Of a stretch of 21,355 nt of DNA, positions 14,319 through 21,355 are shown in pieces. Below the pieces are notes generated by a model, which saw only the letters and a list, made by a program, of their open reading frames with translations, did no database searches and was not told the DNA's origin. Every line of letters starts with the position of its first letter. The stretch's first letter is position 1. The stretch is from an uncultured Collinsella sp. (lineage in GTDB: Bacteria; Actinomycetota; Coriobacteriia; Coriobacteriales; Coriobacteriaceae), in assembly GCA_902490405.1 (NCBI GenBank), contig CABUDS010000032.1:1-21355 (forward strand), given 5' to 3'. The translations under genes and the position numbers were made by a program.

Positions 14319-15956
14319 ATGCAACATATCGATCGGATTATCCGCTCCAAGAACGTTTTTACCGCCCAAGACGGTATCGATACCGCCCGCGAGCTGGCGA
14401 TTGCCATTGCGGGCGATCGCATCGTCGCAGTCGGTGCGCCCGATGACGTGATTGACGCCGCACCTGCTGCCACGCCGGTGGTCGATTACGGCGAGCAGTT
14501 TGTCTGCCCCGGTTTCCACGATGCGCACCTGCATTTCTTCCATACCTCGGTTGGCTCCTCACCGTATATGCTCATGGATATGGGCACGTCCGAGGCGGCG
14601 CTGGTGCAGGACGCGCTCAAGTTTTCCCAGGACCTGCCCGACGACGCCTGGGTCGTGACGCAGGGCTGGCGCGATTACCGCTGGGATCCGCCCGAGCACC
14701 CTACCAAGGCCTCCCTCGATGCGGCATTTCCTGATCGTCCCTGCGTTATGTACTCGGGCGACGGGCACACGCTGTGGCTCAACAGCCGCGCACTCGAGGC
14801 GCTCGGCGTTACGCGCGACAGCGAGCCTCCGGCGGGTGGCAGTTACGACAAAGATGCAAATGGGGAGCTTACGGGTATCGCTCACGAGGCTGCGGCCATG
14901 CAGCTGCTGCCGCGCTGTCTTGAGTGGCTGGGCGAGGACCGCATCGCGAGCTCGTATGCCGACCAGATGAAGCGTATGGCCGAGCAAGGCATCACCTCAA
15001 TCTGCGATATGTCGCTCATGCCCATGCCGGGCTGTGACTTTATTCGCGACGATGTTTACGACAAGCTGCAGGCCTCCGGCAAGCTGGGAATCCGCGCCCA
15101 TTTGTTTCCCACGCTGTTGGATGACCAATCGCGCTTGGAAGAGCTCCAGACCCGCTACGCGAACAATGCGCTGCTCTCGGCGCCAGGCTTTAAACAGTTC
15201 TTCGACGGCGTGTCGAGCGAGCATACTGCATACCTCACTGAGCCCTATACCAACCCGCGCTTCCCGGGCGACCAGGGCCGTCTGACGGTTCCTGTCGAGC
15301 GCATGCGCAAGTTGGTTCTGGCGGCAGCCGAGCGCGGCCACACCGTGCGCATCCACGTTATCGGCGACGGCGCCATCCATGCCGCACTCGATATCTTTGA
15401 GGAGGCGGCAGAGCTCTACGGTTTGCCCCCGCACGGCCATAATACGCTTGAGCATTTGGAGAATCTGCTGCCCGAGGACATCGATCGTCTGCGCAAGCTC
15501 AACGTCATTGCCTCGAGCCAGCCTTGCCACATCACGCTCGACCCGGGTGGCCCGGAGCGCGACCTGGGCCTGGAACGCAGCCGCATCATGTGGCCGTTCG
15601 CAACTTATCAGCAGCGCGGTATCCGTCAAGCTTTCGGTACCGACAGCCCCATCACGGCCGTTACCAGCATGAACGTGCTCTACACGGCTATCACGCGCCA
15701 AGATCCCCGCAGCCACTGGCCCGAGGGCGGCTGGCTCCCCAGCGAGCGCATCGACGCGGCTACAGCTCTGCGCAACTACACCCTGGGCAGCGCCTACGCG
15801 GCAGGCGACGAGCGAAACCTCGGCAGCCTGGAACCCGGCAAATACGCCGACCTGGTAGTCCTGGACCAAAACCCGCTCACCATCGACCCCCAAGAGCTCC
15901 AGGCTACCAAGGTTCAGGCAACCTATCTGGCAGGCAACTTAATCTACGAGCGCTAA
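14319..15956 (+). CDS. YtcJ-like metal-dependent amidohydrolase (family 3)
   Basis: The 545-residue protein is a metal-dependent TIM-barrel amidohydrolase. Motifs are PGFHDAHLHF (64-73), GDGHTLWLN (147-155), KQFFDG (292-297, with a lysine that may be carboxylated), IHVIGDGA (345-352), LEHLENL (377-383), the histidine in SSQPCHI (399-405) and GTDSP (440-444). Relatives include YtcJ, AepA-like proteins and N-substituted formamide deformylase, so substrates vary widely and none is assigned. I chose the ATG at 14319, where GGGGA lies at 14309-14313 and 5-base spacing follows; ATGs at 14307 and 14313 are alternatives. It diverges from the M20D gene, 166 bases away, and ends in a terminator. Confidence 0.87.
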   Translation: MQHIDRIIRSKNVFTAQDGIDTARELAIAIAGDRIVAVGAPDDVIDAAPAATPVVDYGEQFVCPGFHDAHLHFFHTSVGSSPYMLMDMGTSEAALVQDALKFSQDLPDDAWVVTQGWRDYRWDPPEHPTKASLDAAFPDRPCVMYSGDGHTLWLNSRALEALGVTRDSEPPAGGSYDKDANGELTGIAHEAAAMQLLPRCLEWLGEDRIASSYADQMKRMAEQGITSICDMSLMPMPGCDFIRDDVYDKLQASGKLGIRAHLFPTLLDDQSRLEELQTRYANNALLSAPGFKQFFDGVSSEHTAYLTEPYTNPRFPGDQGRLTVPVERMRKLVLAAAERGHTVRIHVIGDGAIHAALDIFEEAAELYGLPPHGHNTLEHLENLLPEDIDRLRKLNVIASSQPCHITLDPGGPERDLGLERSRIMWPFATYQQRGIRQAFGTDSPITAVTSMNVLYTAITRQDPRSHWPEGGWLPSERIDAATALRNYTLGSAYAAGDERNLGSLEPGKYADLVVLDQNPLTIDPQELQATKVQATYLAGNLIYER

Positions 15957-15974
15957 TATTCATGCCGTACCGTT

Positions 15975-16027
15975 AAACGCGGCTCGGGCAGCCTATTTTG
16001 GGATGGCGCTCGAGCCGCGTTTGTTTG
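15975..16027 (+). terminator. Terminator of the YtcJ-like gene
   Basis: AAACGCGGCTCG (15975-15986) and CGAGCCGCGTTT (16011-16022) are perfect 12-base arms around a 24-base loop, followed by GTTTG. It starts 18 bases after the stop codon. The A and T edges also permit function on the minus strand. Confidence 0.82.
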
Positions 16028-16066
16028 CCTATGGGGTCCGTTAGGAGCGCTCCCGCTCTGCTTGAT

Positions 16067-16104
16067 TTGGGCGCGGGGCGGAGGCGCCGCTGCCCCGCGC
16101 TCAA
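16067..16104. other. Stable GC-rich hairpin in the gene-free stretch
   Basis: Arms 16067-16079 and 16092-16104 form a 13-bp stem with one G-U pair around the loop 16080-16091. No T-run follows on either strand, so it is not a typical terminator. Confidence 0.5.
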
Positions 16105-16557
16105 TTTGGACGTCAGTAATGCTGTCTCTTGGTGTTTTGAATACTTCCCATTGCAGATTGCATAAAAAGTTGAGATGTTCTTTCCGGTCCTGATGTACCC
16201 CCGCCTGGGCCGTGCAAAAAATGGAGTATTCAGCACCGTGAGCTCTGCCGGTGCCGCTGCAGTCGGGTGGCATTGCGGAGATCGACGTCATTTTGGGGTC
16301 CGGTGCGGCGCGAGGCACGCCTTTTTGTCCTGATGGGGTTTGCCCGCCGACCCAAATCGCCGGTCAAAGGCGTTCTTGGGACCAATATGGTGTGTCCGGC
16401 GCGTATGCAGACGTCCTGGCCTGCTGAAAACTCCCAAAAATGCACGCTGCTTCCCAGGGGACCCGTGCGAGCGGCGAAAACCATGCCCAAGTCGCTGTCC
16501 GCATCGCCATTTTGCTGCACTGACTTTTCTGAATACCGGGCCCGAGATTGGTCAACC
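16105..16557. other. Gene-free stretch with a recurring TGCA...GAGT-TTCAG motif
   Basis: I find no credible coding frame here; the open frames lack ribosome binding sites and recognisable products. A motif recurs: at 16213-16235 on plus, at 16422-16444 on minus (16 of 23 positions equal, same length), in weaker form at 16138-16155 on minus, and as its GGTATTCAG end at 16529-16537 on minus. The first two copies are in inverted orientation, so a transcript could close a long-range helix around 16236-16421. It follows the LtaS-like gene on the minus strand without an obvious terminator between. It may be a noncoding RNA, a dispersed repeat or decayed DNA. Confidence 0.4.
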
Positions 16558-18621
16558 CTAGGCTCCCGGAGCTGCGTTGGGGTCGGTTTCGTTGGCGGCC
16601 GCCTGCTTATGGGTGGCAAAGACCGAGCCTTCGTGGTCGAAGAGCTTACGATATTGCATGCGGTCCAGGCGATCGCGCGCATTAGCGGTCTTGGCGGGAA
16701 CGTTCTTGGCCTCGGCTGTATACCAAACGCCGTGCGCATCCTGCGCCCCCACCACGTTTATCGCCGGCATGTGCGCTCGGTTTTGCAAGCGTGCGCGTTG
16801 GTAGGCGGTGAGCGGGGCACCGATGGCATTGAGTGCGAGTGCGCCGACGTTATTGATGCTTGTGTTGAGTTCCCCACTCGTTTGTGCGTTGCCGGCGACA
16901 TCGTAGTTCGCCCAGACCACATAGCGTGTCTGCCAGATGCGCTCGGTATGGGTGGCATCGTCCTCATCGGTAAAGTAGAGGTCGTTGTAGCGGTCGGTGA
17001 AGAACGGCTGGTGGTCGCCGTACATCACCACGACGACGGGGCGGTCGAGATCACGCAGCTTTTCCAGGAAGGCGGCGAAGGCGGCATCGGACGCTTCCAT
17101 GAGCGAGCAGTATTCATTGGTCCAGGTGATAACTTTGTCGGACACACCTTCGACGGCAAGGTGCAGTTGCTGGTCGGTGGGCACCAAGCCCGTGTCATAG
17201 GCGGAGTGGTTTTGCATCGTCACGTCGTGGATGAAGATCGGCTGGTCGCTCTGCTTTAGTACCTCGAGGCACTTGTCGTAGGTGGCGGCGTCGGTGACCT
17301 TGCGGCAGAGCTCGGGTGCGCCGGCGAAGTCCTCGATCGAGAGGAACTCGTCGAATCCCATGTCCGCGAAGACGTTCTCGCGATTCCAGTTGGTGGCGTG
17401 GTTGGGGTGCATGGCCACGGTGCGATAGCCGAGTCTCTTGAACTGACGGGCGAGGTTCTCGCTCGGGGCCAGGTTGTAGCTCATGAACGGGTAGACGCCA
17501 GCGCCCAGGAATGCCATGGAGTGTCCGGTTAAGAACTCGAACTCGCTGTTACAGGTGCCGGCACCGAAGGCGCTCATGTAGCTCACTCCCTGCAGAAGCG
17601 CGTTATCGATGGCTTTGAAGCGCTCGGGCCCCTTATAGCCACAGCCCAGTTCGTTAAAGATTGAAAGGTCGGCGAAGGACTCGTTCATGATGCAGATGAC
17701 TGAGGGCTTGAGCTGGTCAAACTGTTCGACGGCAGCGGCACGGGAGGGGTCGGCGATGCCGTTCGTGCCCGCGTTCCAGCGCGCGGCAAGGCGCTTGATG
17801 ATCGCCGAGGCCTCACCGCTCTTGTAGTGCTTGGGTTTAGGCGGCACCATTTTTTGCGCGCTCGAAATAAAGGTGGGGAGAAACCCCTGACTGTAATAGC
17901 TTTCGAGGGGCTTCCAGGTATGAAGCTTGATGCCCAAGGTGTCGTAATAGCTGATGAAGGCCTGCGCCCCCAGTGCGGCTCCGGCAACAAGTGCGGTACG
18001 ACGGTCGACGGAGAGGGGGAGTTTGGATTTGGTTGCGACTGGATGCTCCCTCGGCGCTGTCGATGTCCCCTCGGTTGCCGGAGACGCCTTTGAGTCCTTC
18101 GATTTCAAGGACGCAGACATCGCATGGTCGATGGACTCGGGGGACGTTTCCGATGAGCGGCGCGGCGGTCGCCCACATGCATCACGCGGAATGAGGACGA
18201 TAAGCGCGATTCCCAAGGCCGCGGCAGCAAGCCCCATGAAGCAGAAAGTGCTGAGCTCATAGGTGTAGCTGCCGGCGACCGTCGCAGCGGTCGAGAGGGC
18301 GAACAGGTCTCCGGGTTGGATGGGCATCGATTTGAACGTGATTACGAAGTACTCGGCGATACCGATGCTGGCGAGCGCAACGATGCCAACGATTGCGGAG
18401 GTCTTACGGCGGTGCGGCAGATAGAACAACAGGCACAAGAAGCAGAAGATGAGCAAAAGCTCCAAAAGTGCCGGTCCGGCCTGCATCTTCCATAGTTCAT
18501 GGTTGGAGGGCAGCTCGAGGGCGAGCATCGAGCATATCGATGCGCCGCCGATCGTTGCCAGCGTACGGGGGTAGGGATGGTCGGTCATCCAGCTTTTCAG
18601 ATCCTTCATGCTCATCTTCAT
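16558..18621 (-). CDS. LtaS-like phosphoglycerol transferase (sulfatase family)
   Basis: The 687-residue membrane enzyme has N-terminal helices (about 20-145), a long polar linker (about 146-204), another hydrophobic segment (about 207-227) and an extracellular sulfatase-fold domain from about 300. Active-site features are the metal-ligand glutamate in NESFAD (313-318), the nucleophile threonine in GAGTCNSEFEF (353-363), QNHSAY (470-475) and YGDHQPF (534-540). Enzymes of this class move glycerol phosphate from phosphatidylglycerol to lipoteichoic acid or related glycolipids. The linker between the fourth and fifth membrane segments is longer than in classic LtaS. The ATG at 18621 has AAGGAA upstream and lies 18 bases after the znuA-like remnant. 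The exact polymer is unknown. Confidence 0.87.
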   Translation of the reverse strand: MKMSMKDLKSWMTDHPYPRTLATIGGASICSMLALELPSNHELWKMQAGPALLELLLIFCFLCLLFYLPHRRKTSAIVGIVALASIGIAEYFVITFKSMPIQPGDLFALSTAATVAGSYTYELSTFCFMGLAAAALGIALIVLIPRDACGRPPRRSSETSPESIDHAMSASLKSKDSKASPATEGTSTAPREHPVATKSKLPLSVDRRTALVAGAALGAQAFISYYDTLGIKLHTWKPLESYYSQGFLPTFISSAQKMVPPKPKHYKSGEASAIIKRLAARWNAGTNGIADPSRAAAVEQFDQLKPSVICIMNESFADLSIFNELGCGYKGPERFKAIDNALLQGVSYMSAFGAGTCNSEFEFLTGHSMAFLGAGVYPFMSYNLAPSENLARQFKRLGYRTVAMHPNHATNWNRENVFADMGFDEFLSIEDFAGAPELCRKVTDAATYDKCLEVLKQSDQPIFIHDVTMQNHSAYDTGLVPTDQQLHLAVEGVSDKVITWTNEYCSLMEASDAAFAAFLEKLRDLDRPVVVVMYGDHQPFFTDRYNDLYFTDEDDATHTERIWQTRYVVWANYDVAGNAQTSGELNTSINNVGALALNAIGAPLTAYQRARLQNRAHMPAINVVGAQDAHGVWYTAEAKNVPAKTANARDRLDRMQYRKLFDHEGSVFATHKQAAANETDPNAAPGA

Positions 18622-18639
18622 CGTCTCTGTTCCTTACTC

Positions 18640-18875
18640 CTAGTTCAGCGTCTTCACGAGCTTCTCCAGGTTGTCGTTCATGATGGGTGGGTAATCCTCG
18701 CCGGCTTTAAGCTGTTTGTCAGTGAGCCCCTCGACGGGGTCGAGCTGGACGCATTGTCGTCAGAAGCGGCGAGAGCAAAGACCGCACTTAAAAGGGGCAT
18801 ATATGCCGCCGCCATGGGGCCACGGTGACGAATAGGACGCCGCTTGGGATGGCGACGGTAGATTCGGTTGTCCAT
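18640..18875 (-). pseudogene. Remnant of a ZnuA-like zinc-binding lipoprotein gene, internally deleted
   Basis: On the minus strand, AGGAG then ATG (18875) opens a frame that reads like a basic signal peptide: RRHPKRR, then PLLSAVFALAAS and the Ser-rich SDDNASSS. In another frame the last 36 codons end at 18640 and read LDPVEGLTDKQLKAGEDY and then an ending like NDNLEKLVKTLN. That tail closely resembles the C-terminus of ZnuA/AdcA-type metal-binding proteins of ABC importers. The start and end lie in different frames and the roughly 300 middle residues are missing. Where a lipobox cysteine would be expected (FALAAC) there is serine. The recognition of the tail is from memory of the family, not a search. 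Confidence 0.6.
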
Positions 18876-18973
18876 AGATTGCTCCTGAATTGAAAACGGC
18901 TGCGTCGGGGTGCCGACGGCCGAAGGCGATGCCGCCGTGGCACGCGGTAGCTATTTGATTCAATTGGGAGCCG

Positions 18974-19342
18974 TTAATCGTCCAGACGGACCCTGAGGGA
19001 TAATAGGGTGACCGGGGCATATGAAGATCGCTCGGTGCCGATGACGGCTAGGGCGGAGATCAGCAAGAGGGTGATGAACGATGTCGCGCCCACGGGGACG
19101 GTGTCACCGCCACGGGCGATCGACAGATTGCCGGCGAGCTCGGCGCAGATGGTGCAGCCCGCGCCGGTGCAGTCATGATGCAACTCATGGGCGGTTGCGA
19201 TGGGGGAGAGGATGGTTACCGCGAGAAGGGAGAAGACGAGAGCCAGGGCGAGCAGGCGAGTGCGAACGGGCGGCATGGAGTCGCGTGCATCGCGATTCGG
19301 TGCTATATCTCGCCATGTCGAGGTGCTCAGCTCATCGGTCAT
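18974..19342 (-). CDS. Small His/Cys-rich membrane protein, possibly metal-binding
   Basis: The 122-residue protein has two membrane helices (about 29-50 and 86-103). Between them, right after the first helix, lies HELHHDCTGAGCTIC (52-66), which offers three histidines and three cysteines as metal ligands on what is probably the outer side. I do not recognise a named family with certainty; comparable short proteins with a HxxHHxC...CxxC site occur beside zinc-uptake genes in Gram-positive bacteria. Here the next gene downstream is a ZnuA-like remnant, which fits. The ATG at 19342 has a strong GGGAGG just upstream. A good promoter precedes it, so it may still be expressed. Confidence 0.65.
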   Translation of the reverse strand: MTDELSTSTWRDIAPNRDARDSMPPVRTRLLALALVFSLLAVTILSPIATAHELHHDCTGAGCTICAELAGNLSIARGGDTVPVGATSFITLLLISALAVIGTERSSYAPVTLLSLRVRLDD

Positions 19343-19384
19343 CTGCCCTCCCTTCCTCTCATCTGGGCATATTTCATCTGGAGG

Positions 19385-19412
19385 ATTGTAGTCTTGAGAA
19401 GCTGATTCACAA
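19385..19412 (-). promoter_or_regulatory. Promoter of the His/Cys-rich membrane protein gene
   Basis: On the minus strand, TTGTGA (-35, 19407-19412) and TACAAT (-10, 19385-19390) are separated by 16 bases. They match the consensus at four and five of six positions. The -10 lies 42 bases from the start codon. Confidence 0.55.
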
Positions 19413-19497
19413 AGTTGCCGCGCTAAAACTTCATGCTTTCCGGTCCGCCTTGGGGCTGCGCATAAGTTATCCTCCGACATTCAGAAAATCTAAGTGC

Positions 19498-19516
19498 CAA
19501 AAAATAAGATTTTTTG
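19498..19516. promoter_or_regulatory. Palindromic operator-like site upstream of groES
   Basis: CAAAAAAT (19498-19505) and ATTTTTTG (19509-19516) are exact reverse complements around AAG. The right half overlaps TTGACT (19514-19519), a near-consensus -35 hexamer; TATAAC (19528-19533) lies too close to be its -10. The site is about 110 bases upstream of groES. No CIRCE or HAIR element was seen. Regulator unknown. Confidence 0.4.
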
Positions 19517-19625
19517 ACTCCGTGTTGTATAACCCGCCATTCGTGGGTACCATTCAACGCGTACGCAAACAAAAAGGGTTAATTCGCGTGGCATAACCGC
19601 GCGGCCCAAAAAGGAGGAGACAAGC

Positions 19626-19919
19626 ATGTCGTCTTTGAAGCCGCTTGCAGATCGTGTTCTGGTCAAGCCCGACGAGGCCGAGCAGAAGACCGCTTCTGGT
19701 CTGTATATCGCCAGCAACGCCCAGGAGAAGCCGCAGCGCGGCACCATCGTTGCCGTTGGTGCCGGCAAGGTCAACGACAAGGGTGAGCGCATCCCCATGG
19801 ACGTCAAGGTCGGTGACGTTGTCATCTACGGTAAGTTCGGTGGCAACGAGGTCAAGGTCGACGGCGAGAAGTATCTGCTGATGCGCGCCGACGACATCTA
19901 CGCTGTCGTCGAGGCCTAG
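19626..19919 (+). CDS. groES: Co-chaperonin GroES
   Basis: GroES caps the GroEL barrel and allows protein folding inside it in the cytosol. The 97-residue product has the usual length and motifs: LKPLADRVLVKPDEAE at the N-terminus, the mobile loop with KTASGLYI (21-28), and the ending LLMRADDIYAVVE. The ATG at 19626 has AAGGAGG at 19611-19617 with 8-base spacing. Codon use is strongly biased to C-ending codons, as in highly expressed genes. It is followed 96 bases later by groEL, as in most bacteria. An A/T-rich palindrome upstream is the only operator candidate. Confidence 0.97.
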   Translation: MSSLKPLADRVLVKPDEAEQKTASGLYIASNAQEKPQRGTIVAVGAGKVNDKGERIPMDVKVGDVVIYGKFGGNEVKVDGEKYLLMRADDIYAVVEA

Positions 19920-19949
19920 TCTCGTCAGAATCTCTGATTCGTCTTTGAA

Positions 19950-19985
19950 CGCGCCCGCCGCATAGGACTCGGAAGCGGCGACGCG
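19950..19985 (+). other. Hairpin between groES and groEL
   Basis: CGCG-CGCCGC pairs with GCGGCG-CGCG around a 13-base loop, with a small internal loop. No T-run follows, so it may be a processing or mRNA-stability element within the groESL transcript. Confidence 0.4.
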
Positions 19986-20015
19986 AGTCACGTTTCTTTT
20001 GGAGGATTACCTACC

Positions 20016-21355
20016 ATGGCAAAGAACATTACGTTCAACACCGATGCCCGCGCTAAGCTCGCCAAGGGTGTCAACACTCTGGCCGACGCCGTTACCGTCA
20101 CCATGGGCCCCAAGGGCCGTTACGTCGCTCTGCAGCGCACGTTTGGTGCCCCGACCATCACCAACGACGGCGTTTCCGTCGCCAAGGAGATTGAGCTCGA
20201 GGACAACATCGAGAACATGGGTGCCCAGCTGGTGAAGGAGGTCGCCACCAAGACCAACGACACCGTGGGTGACGGCACCACCACCGCAACCCTGCTCGCT
20301 CAAGCCATCGTCAACGACGGTCTGCGCAACGTCGCCGCTGGCGCCAACCCGCTGGCCATCCGTCGCGGCATCGACAAGGCCGTCAACGCCGCCGTCGCCG
20401 AGATGAAGAAGCAGGCCAAGCCGGTCGAGACCAAGGAGCAGATTGCTTCCGTCGGTACCATCTCCGCCGGTGACCCCGAGGTCGGCGAGAAGATCGCCGA
20501 GGCCATGGAGGTCGTGGGCAAGGACGGCGTCATCACCGTCGAGGATTCCCAGACGTTCGACATCACCATCGACACCGTCGAGGGCATGCAGTTCGACAAG
20601 GGCTATGTCTCCGCTTACTTCGTCACGGATAACGACCGCATGGAGGCCGTGATGAAGGATCCGTACATCCTCATCACCGACCAGAAGATCTCCAGCGTTC
20701 AGGACATCATGCCTGTTCTCGAGGCTGTCCAGCGCGCTGGCCGTGGCCTGCTCATCATCGCTGAGGACATCGACGGCGAGGCTCTGCCTACCCTGGTTCT
20801 CAACAAGATTCGTGGCGCCCTCAACGTCTGCGCCGTCAAGGCTCCGGGCTACGGCGATCGCCGCAAGCGCATCCTCGAGGACATCGCCGTCCTCACCGGC
20901 GGCCAGGCTGCCCTGGACGAGCTGGGCGTGAAGGTCGCTGACATCACCGCCGATATGCTCGGTACCGCTAAGTCCGTCACCATCTCCAAGGACAACACCG
21001 TCGTCGTCGGCGGCGCTGGCTCCAAGGAGGCCATCGACGCTCGTATCGCTCAGATCAAGGGTGAGATGGAGAACACCACCTCTGACTTCGACCGTGAGAA
21101 GCTCCAGGAGCGCCTGGCCAAGCTCTCCGGTGGCGTTGCCGTCATCAAGGTCGGCGCTGCTACCGAGTCCGAGCTCAAGGAGATCAAGCATCGCGTCGAG
21201 GACGCCCTGCAGGCAACCCGCGCTGCTGTCGAGGAGGGCATTGTCGCCGGCGGCGGCGTCGCCTTCATGGATGCTGCTCCTGCACTCGACGCTGTCGAGA
21301 TCGACGACCCCGAGGAGAAGATCGGCGTCGACATCGTCAAGAAGGCTCTGACCGC
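20016..21355 (+). CDS. groEL: Chaperonin GroEL, truncated by the window end
   Basis: GroEL forms the double-ring ATP-driven chaperonin. The first 446 complete codons are present out of about 540. Landmarks are MGPKGRYVAL near residue 30, the ATP-site GDGTTTATLL near residue 86 and the hinge and apical-domain blocks, including YFVTDNDRMEAVM and APGYGDRRKRILEDIAVLTGG. The second equatorial half begins with EGIVAGGGVAF, near residue 409. The start ATG at 20016 has GGAGG at 20001-20005 with 10-base spacing. The stop codon is outside the window. The usual GRNVVLE near residue 36 reads GRYVALQ, a conservative local change. Confidence 0.97.
   Translation, partial: MAKNITFNTDARAKLAKGVNTLADAVTVTMGPKGRYVALQRTFGAPTITNDGVSVAKEIELEDNIENMGAQLVKEVATKTNDTVGDGTTTATLLAQAIVNDGLRNVAAGANPLAIRRGIDKAVNAAVAEMKKQAKPVETKEQIASVGTISAGDPEVGEKIAEAMEVVGKDGVITVEDSQTFDITIDTVEGMQFDKGYVSAYFVTDNDRMEAVMKDPYILITDQKISSVQDIMPVLEAVQRAGRGLLIIAEDIDGEALPTLVLNKIRGALNVCAVKAPGYGDRRKRILEDIAVLTGGQAALDELGVKVADITADMLGTAKSVTISKDNTVVVGGAGSKEAIDARIAQIKGEMENTTSDFDREKLQERLAKLSGGVAVIKVGAATESELKEIKHRVEDALQATRAAVEEGIVAGGGVAFMDAAPALDAVEIDDPEEKIGVDIVKKALT

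Noticed and set aside
15953..16318. Small minus-strand frames in the gap after the YtcJ-like gene
   Set aside because: They overlap each other and the terminator, lack ribosome binding sites, and show no hydrophobic or domain pattern; I treat the region as noncoding.
18785..18875. A second frame in the znuA remnant reading TVAIPSGVLFVTVAP
   Set aside because: It looks protein-like but ends at a stop within 30 codons and has no start of its own. The frame opened by the ATG with the ribosome binding site explains the region better.
19420..19625. CIRCE or HAIR element upstream of groES
   Set aside because: I searched by eye for the TTAGCACTC/GAGTGCTAA and CTTGAGT/ACTCAAG halves and found neither.
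20007..21191. A 394-codon open frame on the minus strand opposite groEL
   Set aside because: groEL is certain on the plus strand. The antisense frame is Leu/Asp/Gly-rich, a usual mirror image of GC-rich coding DNA.

Overview
The window (21,355 bases, high GC, densely coding) looks like core chromosome of a Gram-positive high-GC anaerobe of the class Coriobacteriia. Collinsella is my best guess. This is inference from gene content and codon use: a single-membrane envelope set (Lgt, an LtaS-type enzyme, Asp23/AmaP), type III pantothenate kinase, an OPT peptide transporter and GroES/GroEL. I saw no tRNA, rRNA, CRISPR array, transposase or prophage gene.

Layout. 1-2073: an OPT-family transporter on the minus strand, with its terminator at the left edge; a divergent promoter region holds a perfect 34-bp inverted repeat. 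2074-4911: coaX, a dCMP deaminase, a NifU-like Fe-S scaffold protein and lgt, all plus strand. 5056-7239: a large multi-pass membrane protein of the DUF6020 type, flanked by small repeats. 7405-8211: yebC. 8377-9858: a three-gene envelope-stress cluster (amaP, a DUF2273 protein and an Asp23/Gls24 protein) between two terminators. 10065-12548: a YitT/DUF2179 membrane protein and a zinc-ribbon membrane protein ending in a long X-Pro tail. 12689-15956: two divergent amidohydrolases, M20D on minus and a YtcJ-like family 3 enzyme on plus. 16023-16557: a gene-free stretch with hairpins and a recurring motif. 16558-19342, minus strand: an LtaS-like phosphoglycerol transferase, the remnant of a ZnuA-like lipoprotein, and a small His/Cys-rich membrane protein. 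19626-21355: groES and the 5' three quarters of groEL, cut by the window end.

How the genes fit together. Lgt attaches lipid to prolipoproteins. The LtaS-like enzyme and possibly the DUF6020 protein act on surface glycopolymers. The Asp23 cluster is an envelope-stress layer at the inner face of the membrane. CoaX makes 4'-phosphopantothenate for CoA, and the deaminase supplies dUMP for dTTP. The amidohydrolase pair and the OPT transporter suggest scavenging of peptides and N-acyl compounds.

The most unusual signals are not genes. (1) A family of small intergenic elements with a GGGAC(A/G)GG core lies mostly just after stop codons; two copies match at 42 of 48 aligned columns in inverted orientation. 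(2) A collapsed zinc-uptake locus leaves a metal-site membrane protein beside a znuA fragment that keeps only its two ends. (3) An unexplained 500-base intergenic stretch may encode a structured RNA or be another repeat element.
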